A DNA stretch of 64,000 nucleotides from Ephemerocybe angulata. Its lineage: Eukaryota; Basidiomycota; Agaricomycetes; Agaricales; Psathyrellaceae. The notes under the pieces are model-generated. The model was not told the DNA's origin, did not search any database, and was given only the letters and a program-made list of their open reading frames with translations. The translations under genes were made by a program, and so were the position numbers. Below, in pieces: positions 46,736 to 58,359 of the stretch. Numbering within the stretch: position 1 is the stretch's first letter; each line of letters starts with the position of its first letter. The DNA is taken from the NCBI GenBank assembly GCA_013368325.1, contig JAACJK010000115.1:534939-598938 (forward strand), in the 5' to 3' direction.

Positions 46736-48401
46736 ATGGAGTCCTCAACGCACGAGCCCGGACCAGGGCCAGATGGTTTTCCGTGGCAAGAACGCGTCTC
46801 AATGCTGTTCATTGTTGAAGCCGGCTCGTACGTCGTCAAAAATCGACCCCGCACGTTGCGTTAACAGGGTGCTTCTAGTCTATCGGGGATGAGCATTATG
46901 GTGCTCTTCGCGTACAAGCTGGTGCGCTCCTTATTTACTGCCCGTTTTCGAACGCTCACCCATCCACACCGCACCTTCAGTACCGCACCGCGCTTCAAGC
47001 ACGTCATGGGAGTGTGGGCAATGATGCCTGCGATGCGAGTTTGTTCCTGTCATTGATGCTTGGAGAGGCCCTCCGGGCCACAGGTACGCACTCAATGTAC
47101 TATCATCGTCAATTTTCGCTCCTGAAACGGACACTAGGAAAGATTATGACGGTCCGGTGGATCAAGGAGGGTGTATGTTACGATGAACAAATATGTATGT
47201 AACGACAACACTGACTTGTATATTTGGCAGACGGTACTTTCGCCCACGGCGTTCTGCACTACTCAAGGGATGGTACAATTGCTTGGTACGAATATCATCG
47301 ACTGGAGGTAAGCCACATCTCCAAACAATCAGCCACCACGCGCTTATCTAACTGCGATATACAGCACCCTCGTTCGTTAACCCTATTCATTTCAACGATC
47401 TCTCCCTCACTCAATTCCCTCTGACTGTAGGCCATTACCATCCAGACATGGGTGGTTCTAGTCGTGCAGTGGAACGCCCCCAGACATTTCGCCACATATT
47501 TAACGTTCGGTGTTTGGGCGATTGTCGTCCTCATTGTCGGTACGACCGTCGGCCTCCGCGGCCTTGACATCATTGGTCCCACCGGATGGTGTGAGTCCCC
47601 TCAGTCCTCTATATGGCAACATCCTCTAACGCACACCTGTCGTACTACTAGGGTGCTGGATCACCGAGGATCATAAGGTCGAACTCACATCCACATATTT
47701 ATGGATGTGGATCATCCTCGTCATCAACATCGTCTGTTATGCAATCGCCGCACTCGTCATTAGAGGGTACCTCACGCGCAAGGGCCATTTCCGCTTTCGG
47801 TGGGTGCCCGCTCAGGATCGCCAGGCACCCGGGCCAGCACAGGCGGGGGATTTGATAGAGCAGGCACGACGGGAGATGGCACTTCAGCTCGCTTCGTGCG
47901 TCGTCATTTCTACCGAAACATGCTGCCATGCTAACACTCACGAAAACACTTTTTCTCTCTCTCAGCTACCCACTGGTGTACTTCGTCTGCGTCCTCCCTT
48001 TCAGTATCACTCGATGGATGGAATTCAGTGGGCACGAGGTCGCACACCAAGCTGCGGCATTCACCAACTCCATATTTTCCCTCAGCGGCCTGTTCAACGT
48101 AATCCTCTTCTTCAAGACCCGCCCCGACCTCATCACTGGTGGAGATATCGAGGAACCTCCCCAGGCTGTAGAGCTCCAGGAGCGTCCGGTACGTCCCCTC
48201 ACCAACGGATCAGAGGAGCTAGCGGTGCTTGCACGTCCAGAACCGCGGCATTATCAAGAGGGCTCCGAGACGCGGGGGAGGCCTCAGTCGGTCTTTGACT
48301 CCGCGTCGTCATCCGGAAACTTCACACAGCGACGACAGGTGTCTCGTAGCGGTGGTGCTATGGAGGATGAGGAGGACGAGGGCTACCTCCCTGCGATGTA
48401 A
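46736..48401 (+). CDS. G protein-coupled receptor, Git3/cAMP-receptor-like, 398 aa
   Basis: The exons are 46736-46827, 46879-46921, 46981-47083, 47138-47172, 47231-47307, a 7-nt exon 47365-47371, 47431-47590, 47652-47895 and 47966-48401; the sum is 399 codons in one frame. Helices include LSGMSIMVLFAYKL, ASLFLSLMLGEALRATG, the FCTTQGMVQLLG segment typical of fungal Git3-type receptors, AITIQTWVVLVVQW, VWAIVVLIVGTTVG, YLWMWIILVINIVCYAI, YPLVYFVCVLPFSI and IFSLSGLFNVILFF. The tail of about 95 residues is hydrophilic, Ser/Glu-rich and ends EDEGYLPAM, as expected for a regulated cytosolic tail. The likely role is sensing at the plasma membrane upstream of cAMP; the ligand is unknown. The tiny exon is needed to join ..IIDW to AITIQTW and should be tested. 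Confidence 0.82.
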
Positions 48402-48954
48402 TTGTAGCACCTGTATCTGCCCCAGTTGTGCATTATATGTCGATCATCAATGTCTGCCGCGAGGTGCATTAACAGCGATAATGGTTGTCCCCGCAATGCT
48501 ATCCTCCGTCATGCATTAGCCTTACCTGTGCCCGTGCCCACCAAAACGGGCTCGAAGCATCATCCTCAAAACGATGCATCAGAAGGTTTGGCGCTTGCTC
48601 CCCGTCTGCCGCCATCACTCCCGCCTCGACCCACCATTTTGGGCAGGGCGTCCACGACTTCTTGATGTGCTTCCCTACCTCCTTCTAGCTTTGACAGGAT
48701 CTGCCAGGTCAAGAGAGGAAGCTGATTGGTGTTCCTATCACCGTTCATATGGGGGATAGGGGCTTGCGTACCCACTGGCGTGCTTTGGCGACCTTCCCCT
48801 GACAGATTCCTCTTCAGTTCCCAGCTCTCCATGCTACAGGGAGTTTTAGGCACGGAACCGTTATTCGCTTCAAGGATTATAGGAAATCGGCCAGGAAAGT
48901 CCGCATCCATGCCTAATAAGCAGCTTTCCGTACCTCCTCTATCCTCCGTAGGCG
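48402..48954. other. Between the GPCR and the ATGCAT-rich repeat region
   Basis: The minus-strand frame 48566-48991 has no motif and overlaps the repeat. ATGCAT sites at 48511 and 48574 are the first of the cluster. Otherwise empty. Confidence 0.45.
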
Positions 48955-49632
48955 CTGAAAATAGCTTCTTCGATCTCCACTCACAATGCATTAAGTATAC
49001 AGCAACCCCATGGCTTGATGCATCAAGCCTTGGTGTGGAAGTGATGCATTACTGGGTAGACCTATGCGTGCGATCGCCGAGCCTCCGAGCTCGCTTCCCC
49101 CTCTCTCAGGGATGTTTAATGCATTAATTATTGTACACGGGCTTGAGGGCTGATGCATTACAGGCCATGCAGTCGCCGCTCCTGAAAATAGCTTCTTCGA
49201 TCTCCACTCACAATGCATTAAGTATACAGCAACCCCATGGCTTGATGCATCAAGCCTTGGTGTGGAAGTGATGCATTACTGGGTAGACCTATGCGTGCGA
49301 TCGCCGAGCCTCCGAGCTCGCTTCCCCCTCTCTCAGGGATGTTTAATGCATTAATTATTGTACACGGGCTTGAGGGCTGATGCATTACGGGCCATGCAGT
49401 CGCCGCTCGCTTCCCCCTCCTTCCCGAACGGCTCTCCATCTCTTTAATGCATTAATCGAAACATTTAGCAAGCTTAATGTATTACTTTTCATACAAACAT
49501 TTGAGAACTGTTGCATTACAGGTCCCCAGTCGCTGATTAATGATTTCCGCTCTCGCCTCCCAGGTCTAATGCATCATAGGCTTTCTCGATGCATTATATG
49601 CTGGCGCTCACCAATAGCTCGTAATGCATTAG
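48511..49632. repeat. Cluster of ATGCATTA motifs
   Basis: Exact ATGCAT occurs at about 48511, 48574, 48986, 49018, 49044, 49120, 49153, the five equivalents 227 bp further on, 49447, 49569, 49589 and 49624. Most are followed by TA, often as TAATGCATTA. Near matches (AATGTATTAC, TTGCATTAC) lie between them. In random sequence of equal base use about 0.3 sites would be expected in 1.1 kb. The cluster lies directly left of the gene at 49695 and the KDZ transposase. Confidence 0.85.
48955..49408. repeat. Tandem duplication, two 227-bp units
   Basis: Bases 48955-49181 repeat at 49182-49408 almost without change (CTGAAAATAGCTTCTTCGATCTCC...GCCATGCAGTCGCCGCTC). Each unit holds five ATGCAT sites. 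Confidence 0.9.
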
Positions 49633-49694
49633 AGACCAGATTAACCAACGCAGGCGACCAGATCACCCTATTAGAAACCCTTCCTTCAACCTCC

Positions 49695-50401
49695 ATGCCT
49701 TCTCGTCGCAAATCGACGGCGCGACAAGACCCAGGGTACTATGAAATTGACGACTGCTGGGGAAACTCTGTGAAGGTATGGACGAGCTCGGAGGCCTACT
49801 GGAAGTGGTTGAGGGAGGAAGACGAGGAAAGTAAAAAGCGGGAGGAGAAGGAACAAAAAGCGAGGGAAGCAAGGCACGAGCGCGGCGAGTATAGTAGTGT
49901 GGAGGACGACGAAAGTGACGATGATGACAGCGAGGACGATCGAAGTGGCTGGGTTTTTCCGAACACCATCGAGATTGACGACACCGCACCGGCTTGGGAG
50001 GGGGCCGATATCACTAGGGGGGATGTTCAACGTGCGTTGTAAGTGCATGTCCAAGTTCACTGCTCTCCTCAAAGTTAATTTATTTCTCTAGATACTTCAT
50101 TTCTGACACACTCCCACCAGCCCTTCGATCAGCCCTCCACTGCAGCTTTGACTCGCCGATCCTTCAACCACCAACATACCTAAGCACCGCCGCTAAACCC
50201 CCGCAAGCCCTCCCACAATCCATCCGCCCCGCCCTCCCAGCAGCCATCTGCCCCGCCTCGAGCACTGCAAGAACGTCAAGGTCGGCGAGCAAGAAGCCAC
50301 ACCGAATGGAACTGCCGAGGAGACAAGGGTTAAGGGCACCCGGACTTCTTGTCCGAACTGAACGTGCCGTAAAGTTATATCGAACATGTAATGCTTCATG
50401 A
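49695..50401 (+). CDS. Acidic protein of unknown function, 217 aa, beside the KDZ gene
   Basis: The exons are 49695-50038 and 50092-50401, one frame. It begins MPSRRKSTARQDPGYYEIDD; a Lys/Glu-rich probable coiled coil follows (WKWLREEDEESKKREEKEQ, residues about 37-66), then a run of Asp/Ser (DDESDDDDSEDD), WVFPNTIEIDD, and a basic C-terminal half (ARTSRSASKK, LPRRQGLRAPG). No catalytic motif or membrane helix. It faces the convergently read KDZ transposase 121 bp away. It could be an accessory protein of the element (the basic tail suits nucleic-acid binding), but that is inference. Confidence 0.6.
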
Positions 50402-50522
50402 ATTCTAGCACCCAAAGAGGCAACGGGCGCTTAACTGTTGACATCGGCGGTGTTATATAAGTACTCGCACTTCTCGGCTTTCATCTAATTTCAGTAATAC
50501 ATTATATTCACACTATTCTAAC

Positions 50523-53500
50523 CTAAGACAGGTCCATGTCGTCTGGTGAGGTCGGCCCATTTTGAACCTCCTGTGCAGAGTCAACAGGCTCAATCCCTGA
50601 TGCAACACTCTCCCGATCTCTCCTCGCATAGTAGAGGCTTGGGTCAGCTATCTCGTTCTTGGCTGCCTCAATTGAGCGATCAACAGGCTCCCACGTGTGT
50701 TCAAAGCGCCTTCGGAGCCCGCTGCATAAGGCGGCCTGCCGCAGGGCGTATGCACGAAGGCCTTCCGCGTATTCGTCTGGGATATCCGGAAGTCCATTGG
50801 CTTTCGCGTGTTCCTGTTTTGCTGAACCATGCTCGACCCATTTCTTCTCCTTCCAAGACATGAAACGCGAAGTGCGTTTCATTTCCTCCTTGACGATGTT
50901 GATTTCTTCATTATACCTGCATGCACGCGCTCGGGATTTAGCCCACTCCACCTTGATTGCTATGGAGATTAATTAAGCATATACCCCCAGAAACGTCAAT
51001 GTGTAAATACGTACTTTCTTCTTCCCAATCCGTCCGATTATCAGATGCTGCTCCCGAGTGTCTCCAAATCCAAGAGAGCGTTCTGTTTGTTTCGTTTGTC
51101 GTGATACTATCTTCATCCCACTCGATGCGCGCCATGGACCTAATGTCGCTATCCTCCAACGGCAAGAATATCTTGTCAACACCGGGCTTCCCCAGGAGAA
51201 TCGCAAGGGAGAGCAAGGCAGTACGTGCTTGCCGATATTCATCCCGTGCGGTCTTGATGCGGTCTTGAATACTGTCCAGAAGTGTAAGCGCCTTCGTATT
51301 CGGCCCTTGGCCCCGCAGATGACGATCCTTGAGGTCCCAAACAGTGGTACGCCGTTGAAGGAAGCGCCGTAGGGTAGTCAAAGCTTCCTGAGCCTGAGCG
51401 TTGCGGAGCTCGTATTCAATTTCTATCAGTCGGCCGTCGACGGGAGCTTTCTTCCCGATCTGGGAAGGAAGCCAAAGAGGGAGGTCATACGGGCGGATAC
51501 TGGTCGTTCCCGTGGATTGCTGTCGTAGAGTCACAGTGGCGGGGATATAGAGCTGGAGGATGGAATACCAAGCTTCGATCTTCCTCACCAAAGCGTTGGA
51601 ACGAAGTTGAACTCGTGTGAGTTCGCGGTCACGCGAATGAGTCCAGACTTGCTTCATTTCCGCCCTCAGAGCACGTCTATGGATAAATTGTCAGTACGCC
51701 GTGCATCCCGGTAGACTGACAGATACGTACTGGTCTGCTTCCAAGTCCATTCCTCGGGATATCAACACGCTCGGAGACACATCAGGACAGAGAGAAAAAT
51801 CCTTCCCCCGTGCGATTTCGATGGCCTCCACAGCTGCAAGGGCCTTTCGAGTAGCGTCTTGCTTGGGCGCAATCACCAGTGATTCGAAGGGGTTGGGCTT
51901 CGAGGGATCCTCCTCCCAGGCTTCAGCAGCTGCTTTCCATGAGGCCAGCTTCCCTTCATCTAGAGTAGCTTCTAATTCTTGGTGCGCAATTGTGTGCTCC
52001 GCTACCTTGGAGACGGTGTTGTCCATCTTCTTCGCTAACGAGTTCCCTGATATAGTCGGTCAGCTTTGTGTAGAGTCACCCGTGCAAAATTAGAACGACG
52101 TACCGAGATCTACGATCTTGCGCCAATTGTAGTCGCCAAAGTTGTAATCTAATGTATCACGGCGTGTTCCCGGCCCCATCTCCCGCGTACTCGTTGCCAG
52201 TGGATTCGCATCCCCCCATCCACGCTCGGGAGCTTCTCCATCTCCAAGGCCGCCCCCAGGGGTGAACATAAACGCGTACTTCGTTTGACATGGTGGAACA
52301 TGGGCTGGGAGGTGGAATTTGGGGACAACAAACCGAATCTGAGTATCCGCCTTGAGAAGCGGTGACTCCCGCTTCTCATCCATCAGCAATAAACGGGCAA
52401 GTAGGTGCTTCGACCATTGACAGGCGATGTCATATGAAATTATGAACGTCCTGAGCAGGCTGAGGCCGAAGATCATGAGTCCAAAGTGAAGGATATAATC
52501 CATGTTGCAGTATCTAGATAAAATTAGCACGGCTTCTGTCCCCAATTCGTGAAAACATACCTCTCCCCCTTTTGTAAATCGCACACAGCGGAGGGGCGCT
52601 TCATGTTGTGCCGCGCACACTCCACCGTTGCTGCCCCGGAAGAAGCATAGCCCTGGCCAGGGGTCACGTCTGCGAGATTGACCGCGTCGTGCCGCGAGCA
52701 GTCACTTTTGGGTTCGACTTCATCCGCGTGCGCTTCGAGGTATTTCTCGAACTGCTGATTCTCCACGTAGTAGGAGAATCCTCTGCTAAGTCCAGGATCC
52801 GCTGCTTCGCTTGAGACGTCCTTCCGTCGTAGACGGAAACACGCATCAAGCGCCAAGTTCAAGGCATGAATATACCTAGAAGAAGTAATATATCTCGAAT
52901 ATTTCCCAAGGAAGTTTCAAATGGAACATACCTCAACGCCTGACTCTCGTTTTCCCAGTCATCAGGCATATTGATGTTCGGGTGGGGACATGCAGGACAG
53001 AGAAGCGCACATTCACCCAGATTTGTCTGCGCAGATGTGCGAAGAGGATCATGCCCGCGCGCATGCCGCTTCAGGAGTTTCAGATGGCGCCATTCATGGA
53101 CCATCCTCAAGAAGCTTGGGTATCGATCCTGTAAGACCAAATTAGTTGCTAACCTCGTATATAGAAACAATGAATGAATTACCTTTGCAGGGCTCAAGCC
53201 TGTGTTGTCGGTAAGTCGCGAAAGTGCCTTCCATAACTCGAACGGTGAGACTTTAGACTCGTATTGGAGAATCTCGAATACTTCGAGAACCCTGAAGGTA
53301 GCGGCACTCTTCGGATTCTCGATGGTCGCCGGATAGAGCCGCCTTTCAAGGAGTTGTTCCACTTGGGACTTAGCCGTGGCACCGCAGCGACAATAGTCGA
53401 GCCCGACAAGGTGGACGGTGTCGCAGTCGATTATTACGAAGTCGTCGCCCCAGGTTCGGTCCGGTAATGGACATATCTCCCCAGGTGGGTGGCCAAGCTG

Positions 53501-54263
53501 GATTCGAACTCCTAAGGATTTCAAGGATGACTTGACAAAAAAATTGCCATTCCATGACTGAGAACAATTAGTAGCTGGTATACGAGGAAAGTCATGCTAC
53601 TCACCTGAATACGATGTAAAGGGAGGTGCTGATGGGAGTCCCGCATGCACTCGCCGCACAGGAGCCCGAGGTTGTCACAAACGGTGCATCGGTACTGCGC
53701 TACTGACCGTAAAGTCTCTTCGGCCAATGGACACCGTGTACACACCTCGGGCGGGTTCTTTCCTCGCCCTTCCAGTGTCAGTAGAATCCGAAGGTATTCA
53801 TCAATCTGTTTCGTCCACTCGTGAATGACAGCATCCTAGTAAGTAGTGTGGATATCAGCATCCTGTAGGCATCAATCGAAGAAACATGACCTACTCCCTC
53901 CCCTTTGGGTCGATTCCGTGCGTCGGCACCCTGAACAGATGGGGGAGTCTCTTCTTGATCAATGAAGCTCTCGTAGTAGCTTCTATCCCAGCCATTCAGT
54001 TCCGTATTCTCCTCCCAGCTGCTCAGTATTTCTTCCGCTGTCCGAATCTTAGCAACCGGTGGCGGATACTCTTCGACGCCGTCGAGGTCGAGGGTGTGCA
54101 TCTTATTCGAGACAATCCTCAGGTTGCCAGTCGAAAGCCGCTTAAAGTTAGTTATCTCAATGTTCTGAGCAGAGGTCGAAGGAGCCGATGGTCGTAGCGT
54201 TTCCAAGGGAGTGGAGCTCATGATCTTGATCTTCCGCTTCCTGGACTTCGCTGGCTTGGACAT
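50523..54263 (-). CDS. KDZ-superfamily transposase with CxC2 cysteine cluster, 1103 aa
   Basis: The nine exons (descending) are 54263-53895, 53835-53605, 53557-53183, 53128-52932, 52875-52561, 52513-52104, 52046-51731, 51676-51015 and 50959-50523. All junctions keep frame, with no stop. The N-terminus is basic (MSKPAKSRKRKIKIM, likely nuclear). The CxC2 zinc cluster has cysteines near residues 155, 158, 173, 176, 183 and 186 and histidines at 191, 193 and 197, followed by FVKSSLKSLGVRIQLGH. The catalytic core shows SYDIACQW (522-529), VPKFHLPAH (559-567), GDGEAPERGW and STREMGPGTRRDTLDY, the diagnostic blocks of Kyakuja-Dileera-Zisupton transposases. The C-terminal third (WTHSRDREL.., QGPNTKALTLLDS..) is the usual helical region. 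Length and motifs suggest an intact, perhaps active enzyme. Confidence 0.93.
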
Positions 54264-54392
54264 GTTGGGAAGGGCTGGTCAGGGATCGACTCACTATCTG
54301 GATCCCGCGTATTGAACCAATTTATAGCAGGCCAGTACGACGTACAAGGCTATAAATCCAAAGGTCTGGTGTCTAGCAGCCCAGCATAGTCC
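54264..54392. promoter_or_regulatory. Divergent promoter between the KDZ transposase and the MGRRA-type gene
   Basis: Only 129 bp separate the two start codons. AATTTATAGC (about 54318) is a possible TATA-like element for either gene. Confidence 0.5.
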
Positions 54393-55147
54393 ATGGGACG
54401 ACGTGCACTCTATTTCACCTTGGAAGCGAAGGCTGCTGCCCAGCGAGACCAACGTGCTATCCGTAATCAAGATCCCAGGTGGGTTCTCTATTAGACAGAC
54501 CCTGTATGCGGCAATTGACACATTCTAGCTCAGCAGCAGCTCGTAGCAAACAGAACAGGAGGGCTTACCTCAAAAGAAAGAAGCCGCCTGTCCCATCCCA
54601 ACAAGTTCTGGATCTAGCCGAAGCGGAATTGTCCGATCCAGCCTACCGGTCCACCTTCGTTCGATTTGCAGAGGGAGACGACCTCCTCGTGCTCGATGCC
54701 GTGGAAGTTGAAGAAGAAGATTTCGAAGCGATGATCGGCCTGCCCCCATACCCCGAATCAGTCACCTCCCTTGAGAGCTTCGCCGACTCGTGGCCGCAAG
54801 TGGGAGCTGCCCTTCATGGCTATATGACGCACCGATATAGCAGCGCCCTGAGTTCTCGCGTTGCCGCACTGCGTGGGTTCTCCGAGGCCACGCTGCGGGA
54901 AGAGATATGGAATGAGTATGGGTCACTTGAAGAACGCTTTCGGCGCCTCACGCAAATCACAGTTGAGCAGGCGCAGTCCAACGAGGCGGAGATATCTTCG
55001 ATAGGTGCAATTGTGACTCAGAATCAGTTGTGGACAGCGCGCAGGATGGTGGATGTGGCGGAGGAGTTGAGAGAGTTGAAGTTGGGCCGAGACTTTCTAT
55101 TACGTACACTAACGGAGCGCACATGGAAACTCGGCAAGTACCAATGA
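54393..55147 (+). CDS. MGRRA-type KDZ partner gene, 234 aa
   Basis: The exons are 54393-54478 and 54529-55147. It begins MGRRALYFTLEAKAAAQRDQR, a basic start of a kind often found in frames divergent from KDZ transposases in Agaricomycetes (recalled from general knowledge, not searched). The middle is acidic (LVLDAVEVEEEDFEAMIGLP) and the rest helical (REEIWNEYGSLEERFRRLT...). It ends RTWKLGKYQ. No enzyme motif. Sharing the promoter with the transposase suggests co-expression and a role in the transposon's life. An ATG at 54479 inside the intron region is not needed. Confidence 0.7.
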
Positions 55148-55165
55148 TAGCCGGGACCGGCGGAA

Positions 55166-55713
55166 TCAGATGTAATGACTACCGAACATATCGTCCTTCT
55201 GCGAGCAGATTCTACAGGCGGGGATGAGACACGTGAAGGAGTCATGGTAAGTGAGCCACTCCTTGTAGGCGTTGCAGAAAGCAATAGCCGTTTTGACCTG
55301 TTCCTCCTGCCTCTTCTTGTCGAGAATTTTGTTCGCGTGCCTGGTCATCTCAAAACGGATCCTCTAGAAAGGAACATGGTCTAAGTCAGCACGCTTTAGT
55401 CAGGTGGGCGCTCGTACCTTTCTCTCCTCCATCAGCTTCTCTTCGTATCCCACCCTTTTCATTCCCCCCTCGCCACCGAACTTCCATCGCTTGAGCCAGC
55501 CATCGATGAAGGGCTCGATGTATTCCTCCCCGCGCCCTTCAGAGATGGCTTGCGCATACTCAGGGACCTTCTGCTTCATGTATGCCGTCTTCTGCATGTT
55601 GAAGGGTGGGTAGGGGTTGTCGCTGTGCTGTTCGGGCCGTCAGATAAGCGTCCGATGGGAGAGGAAGGCTGTGGAGAGAAGCATGGACTCACCTGCTTAA
55701 TTTGGATGGACAT
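55166..55713 (-). CDS. Unrecognised gene, 142 aa, three exons
   Basis: The exons (descending) are 55713-55693, 55627-55418 and 55363-55166, in frame. The start MSIQIKQ joins HSDNPYPPFNMQKTAYMKQK, then EEYIEPFIDGWLKRWKFGGEGG, EMTRHANKILDKKRQEEQ, and a cysteine-bearing end CLIPACRICSQKDD. The product is basic and largely helical, with no known domain. Its stop lies 18 bp from the convergent MGRRA-type gene. TATATAT about 70 bp upstream supports the start. It may be cargo of the element or a host gene. Confidence 0.5.
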
Positions 55714-55783
55714 TGTTGATGGGGTGTTAAACTTGGTGGGCTCGTGAGGCGAATGTTGGAGTTACTGGGCTACCCTGGTGCGC

Positions 55784-55790
55784 TATATAT
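55784..55790 (-). promoter_or_regulatory. TATA box of the gene at 55713
   Basis: TATATAT in GCGCTATATATGC, about 71 bp before the ATG. Confidence 0.5.
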
Positions 55791-56360
55791 GCAGACCCAG
55801 GGCTCTCGCAGAACTTCTGGTCATTCCTAGCAGCAGTTTCGATGGATACGAGGATTTACAGAAGGAGAGACAGGACGTGAGTCAAGCCCCAACTCGAACA
55901 CCCGCTCCTACCTTCTGAGGCGCCCATTTTTCAGATCAATCGGTACGGAGACCTCGTCCTGTCATAGTGATGTATCAGAATATACCTGAGATCGCCCTTC
56001 TTGTTTAATGCATGGGTATCACAAATAGCCGCCAGTGGAGCGGGATTCTCGTGCTTGACCCAAGAGATCACAAGTCCAGCGCCTAATTCGTGCGGAGCAC
56101 GGATTAGGCTCACAGAAGGCCAGAGATCTCGATTTAAATTAACGCTTCGTAAGGACAATCAGTTGGGAAGCTGGAGACCGGTGTGGACGCAATACACTCG
56201 CGCCTAAGATAAATTATATTATTCTGTCTATCTACTGCGCAGATTTTCTTGAGCTCAAGGTGCGTCATGGCAGAAGCAAGTCCAACGGCTCGTGTAACTA
56301 GGGGACTGCATGGGACGGGGTACTCGAGACTCGCATCACGATAGCCGGGATATATTTGGC

Positions 56361-56855
56361 CTATCTATACAAGAGATCGATCAAGCTACGAAGGGAGACG
56401 GGAAAGGCGCGGTCAGTATACGCGGCAAGGTCGGTCAGGGTGTCAAGCTTCAGCGCGAGGTCTGACTTCAGATTGCGGACCGTGCGGTTGTACATAACGA
56501 GGGTAGCTGGACGTCGGATTCCGCCGGAGTTATATCGACCGGCAAGGCGCCGTATAGCGGAGCGAATCGACTAGAATAAACCGTGAGTCAGTGAGGTGAT
56601 CAAGAAGCAAGTTTGGGAGAACGGGAGGTAAGGGTGGGGACATACAGCGACCTTGTCCCGGAGAACCCAATGGCGATACGACGGAGTGCTGGAGGCGCGA
56701 AAATACTGAGGATAGTTGAGGAACCAGCGCGTGAGGTAGAGCAGCCAAAAGGCTTTTAGGTCCCCGTCGACCACGAGGACTTCTATGTATTCAAGCGCGC
56801 CAATGATCAGGTCGCACTCTTGAGGAATGGTCCAATCGGTATGGACAGTTGGCAT
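56361..56855 (-). CDS. Unrecognised gene, 139 aa, two exons
   Basis: The exons (descending) are 56855-56646 and 56570-56361; each is 210 nt and the frame is kept. It begins MPTVHTDWTIPQECDLIIG; the middle is aromatic-rich (FWLLYLTRWFLNYPQYFRA) and the C-terminal half basic (IRSAIRRLAGRYNSGG..., SLIDLLYR). An upstream minus-strand frame (MPKGGLQVVVFRWLRFAVSN, about 56935-57018) looks coding, and a GTGAGT donor follows it. Joining it to this gene would need a one-base shift, so the two are kept apart. Family not recognised. Confidence 0.45.
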
Positions 56856-56924
56856 GGCTGGAGAAGAAGATACCGAGTCAGTCGTCGCTGGCGAGGGGTG
56901 CTACGGGCCTGAACGCGCATGTAC

Positions 56925-57020
56925 TCACAGCTGGCTGATATTTGGGGGCTCTGGGTTGGAGACTGCGAAACGAAGCCAGCGAAACACGACTACTTGTAGC
57001 CCACCCTTAGGCATTGTGGC
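56925..57020 (-). other. Possible first exon of the gene at 56855
   Basis: ATG at about 57015 opens MPKGGLQVVVFRWLRFAVSNP..., ending at a GTGAGT donor. The acceptor at about 56857 gives the wrong phase for the next exon. Either a decayed or mis-sequenced junction, or an unrelated frame. Confidence 0.3.
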
Positions 57021-57029
57021 GCGCGGGTA

Positions 57030-58359
57030 CGGTGAAGGAAGGAAGTTGTCAGAACTTTGATGGATCGTGGATTGGATCTTGCTTTGGCGATCAGTGTGAG
57101 CTACATATGGGTGCAATCTGTGATCTCTCCGCCCTTCCAGGGATATCATCTAGCCAATGGGAGTGCGAATAGAACTGCTGTGACTGAAGCTCGACATAGA
57201 TGTGTCGATTTCTGAGGGCTGAGTATACCGATAAGGGATATGAGTGCGGGAGGAATATCTAACACGTATGCTCTAATCCGATCTTACAATGTACATAAGT
57301 AGCAATGATTTATTTGTGGTGGTCTTGAAAGTAGGCATTCCACAGCGAGTTCTTACAGTGAAACTCTTAAGCGTCTGCAACATTTCCGTCTAACTCATTT
57401 TTATCTATCTACTACCGAGGTACCCAGGTATCTCAAACATCGGAGAGACATTTAATATACATGCTGAGCTCTTTGGGAGGTGGAGAGCTTCTGTTCAGAA
57501 CAGTCTGGGAGTGTTTTATGTTTTATTCCAGAACATAAAGAGTACACTCAGGTAAGCGCTAATAACAAATATCGCGAGGCTTATACTGCCCCATAGCTTT
57601 AAATTTAAGCCACCTAGCCCTCTATTACCCTTTTCTAGGCCGTGGATGGAGTCCGATGCGAAAGCAACCTCCTCACGCTGCTGATCACCGCAGGCGTACC
57701 AATCAGTCAATATCCAGGCAGATATAGGCATATACAATCATTCTAATCCTAGCAGACGTGAGGTAGGGTTTCTGTTACTATGTGTAAGTAGATATCTGTG
57801 TCGCATTCAAGATTTGCCCTGCACTTTCAACTGTTTGTCGTTTCGCGACACACCTGAATTCGACTAAGTCCAATTCGGCAATTGCCGAACGTGCACTTGG
57901 CCGCGATGCTGCCGGCGGCTGGATTGTGGTATCGGCGTCTACTCAGCCTGTCCCTTTGACATACCTATTGCTCACATAGCGAATTATTGAGATATCTTCA
58001 TATAGAACTCTGGATTTCAGAGGCCAAAGACCTCCATACCACGAGCACTGACTGGCCTTCAGCGTGATTCTTGGGAACGACTTAGGGACTTCAGTTACAG
58101 ATTTGGGCGCACTTCTTCTGCTTCCTCTCATGCATATTACGTAGAAACAACGGGAGATATATTGTCCGGGGATTCAGAACTTAACAGAGATTTTTTTGCG
58201 TTACAGGGTATCAAGTAAGTTGGGAGAACTAAGTCGAAAGAGAGCGAGCGATGCGACACACGAGACAGAAGACGAGAGCAGGGGAGATACCATCGCCTCG
58301 AGCAAGAAGGGGTAAGTAAGTAGCGGCGAGCGGTGAGGGAGGTGATGGTAGGTAGACGT
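57030..58359. other. Gene-poor stretch, about 1.3 kb
   Basis: Mostly A/T-richer sequence with short frames. The minus-strand frame 57516-57737 has one hydrophobic run but no splice support. Nothing else seen. Confidence 0.5.

Noticed and set aside
48566..48991. 141-codon minus-strand frame beside the ATGCAT cluster
   Set aside because: It runs into the 227-bp tandem repeat, which repeats its start, and shows no motif.
53480..53515. GGATTCGAACTCC as a tRNA T-arm on the minus strand
   Set aside because: It lies in a well-supported exon of the KDZ transposase and has no partner arms.
49400..55800. Terminal inverted repeats of the KDZ element
   Set aside because: No convincing long inverted repeat pair could be found by eye on either side of the transposase, so no element borders are given.
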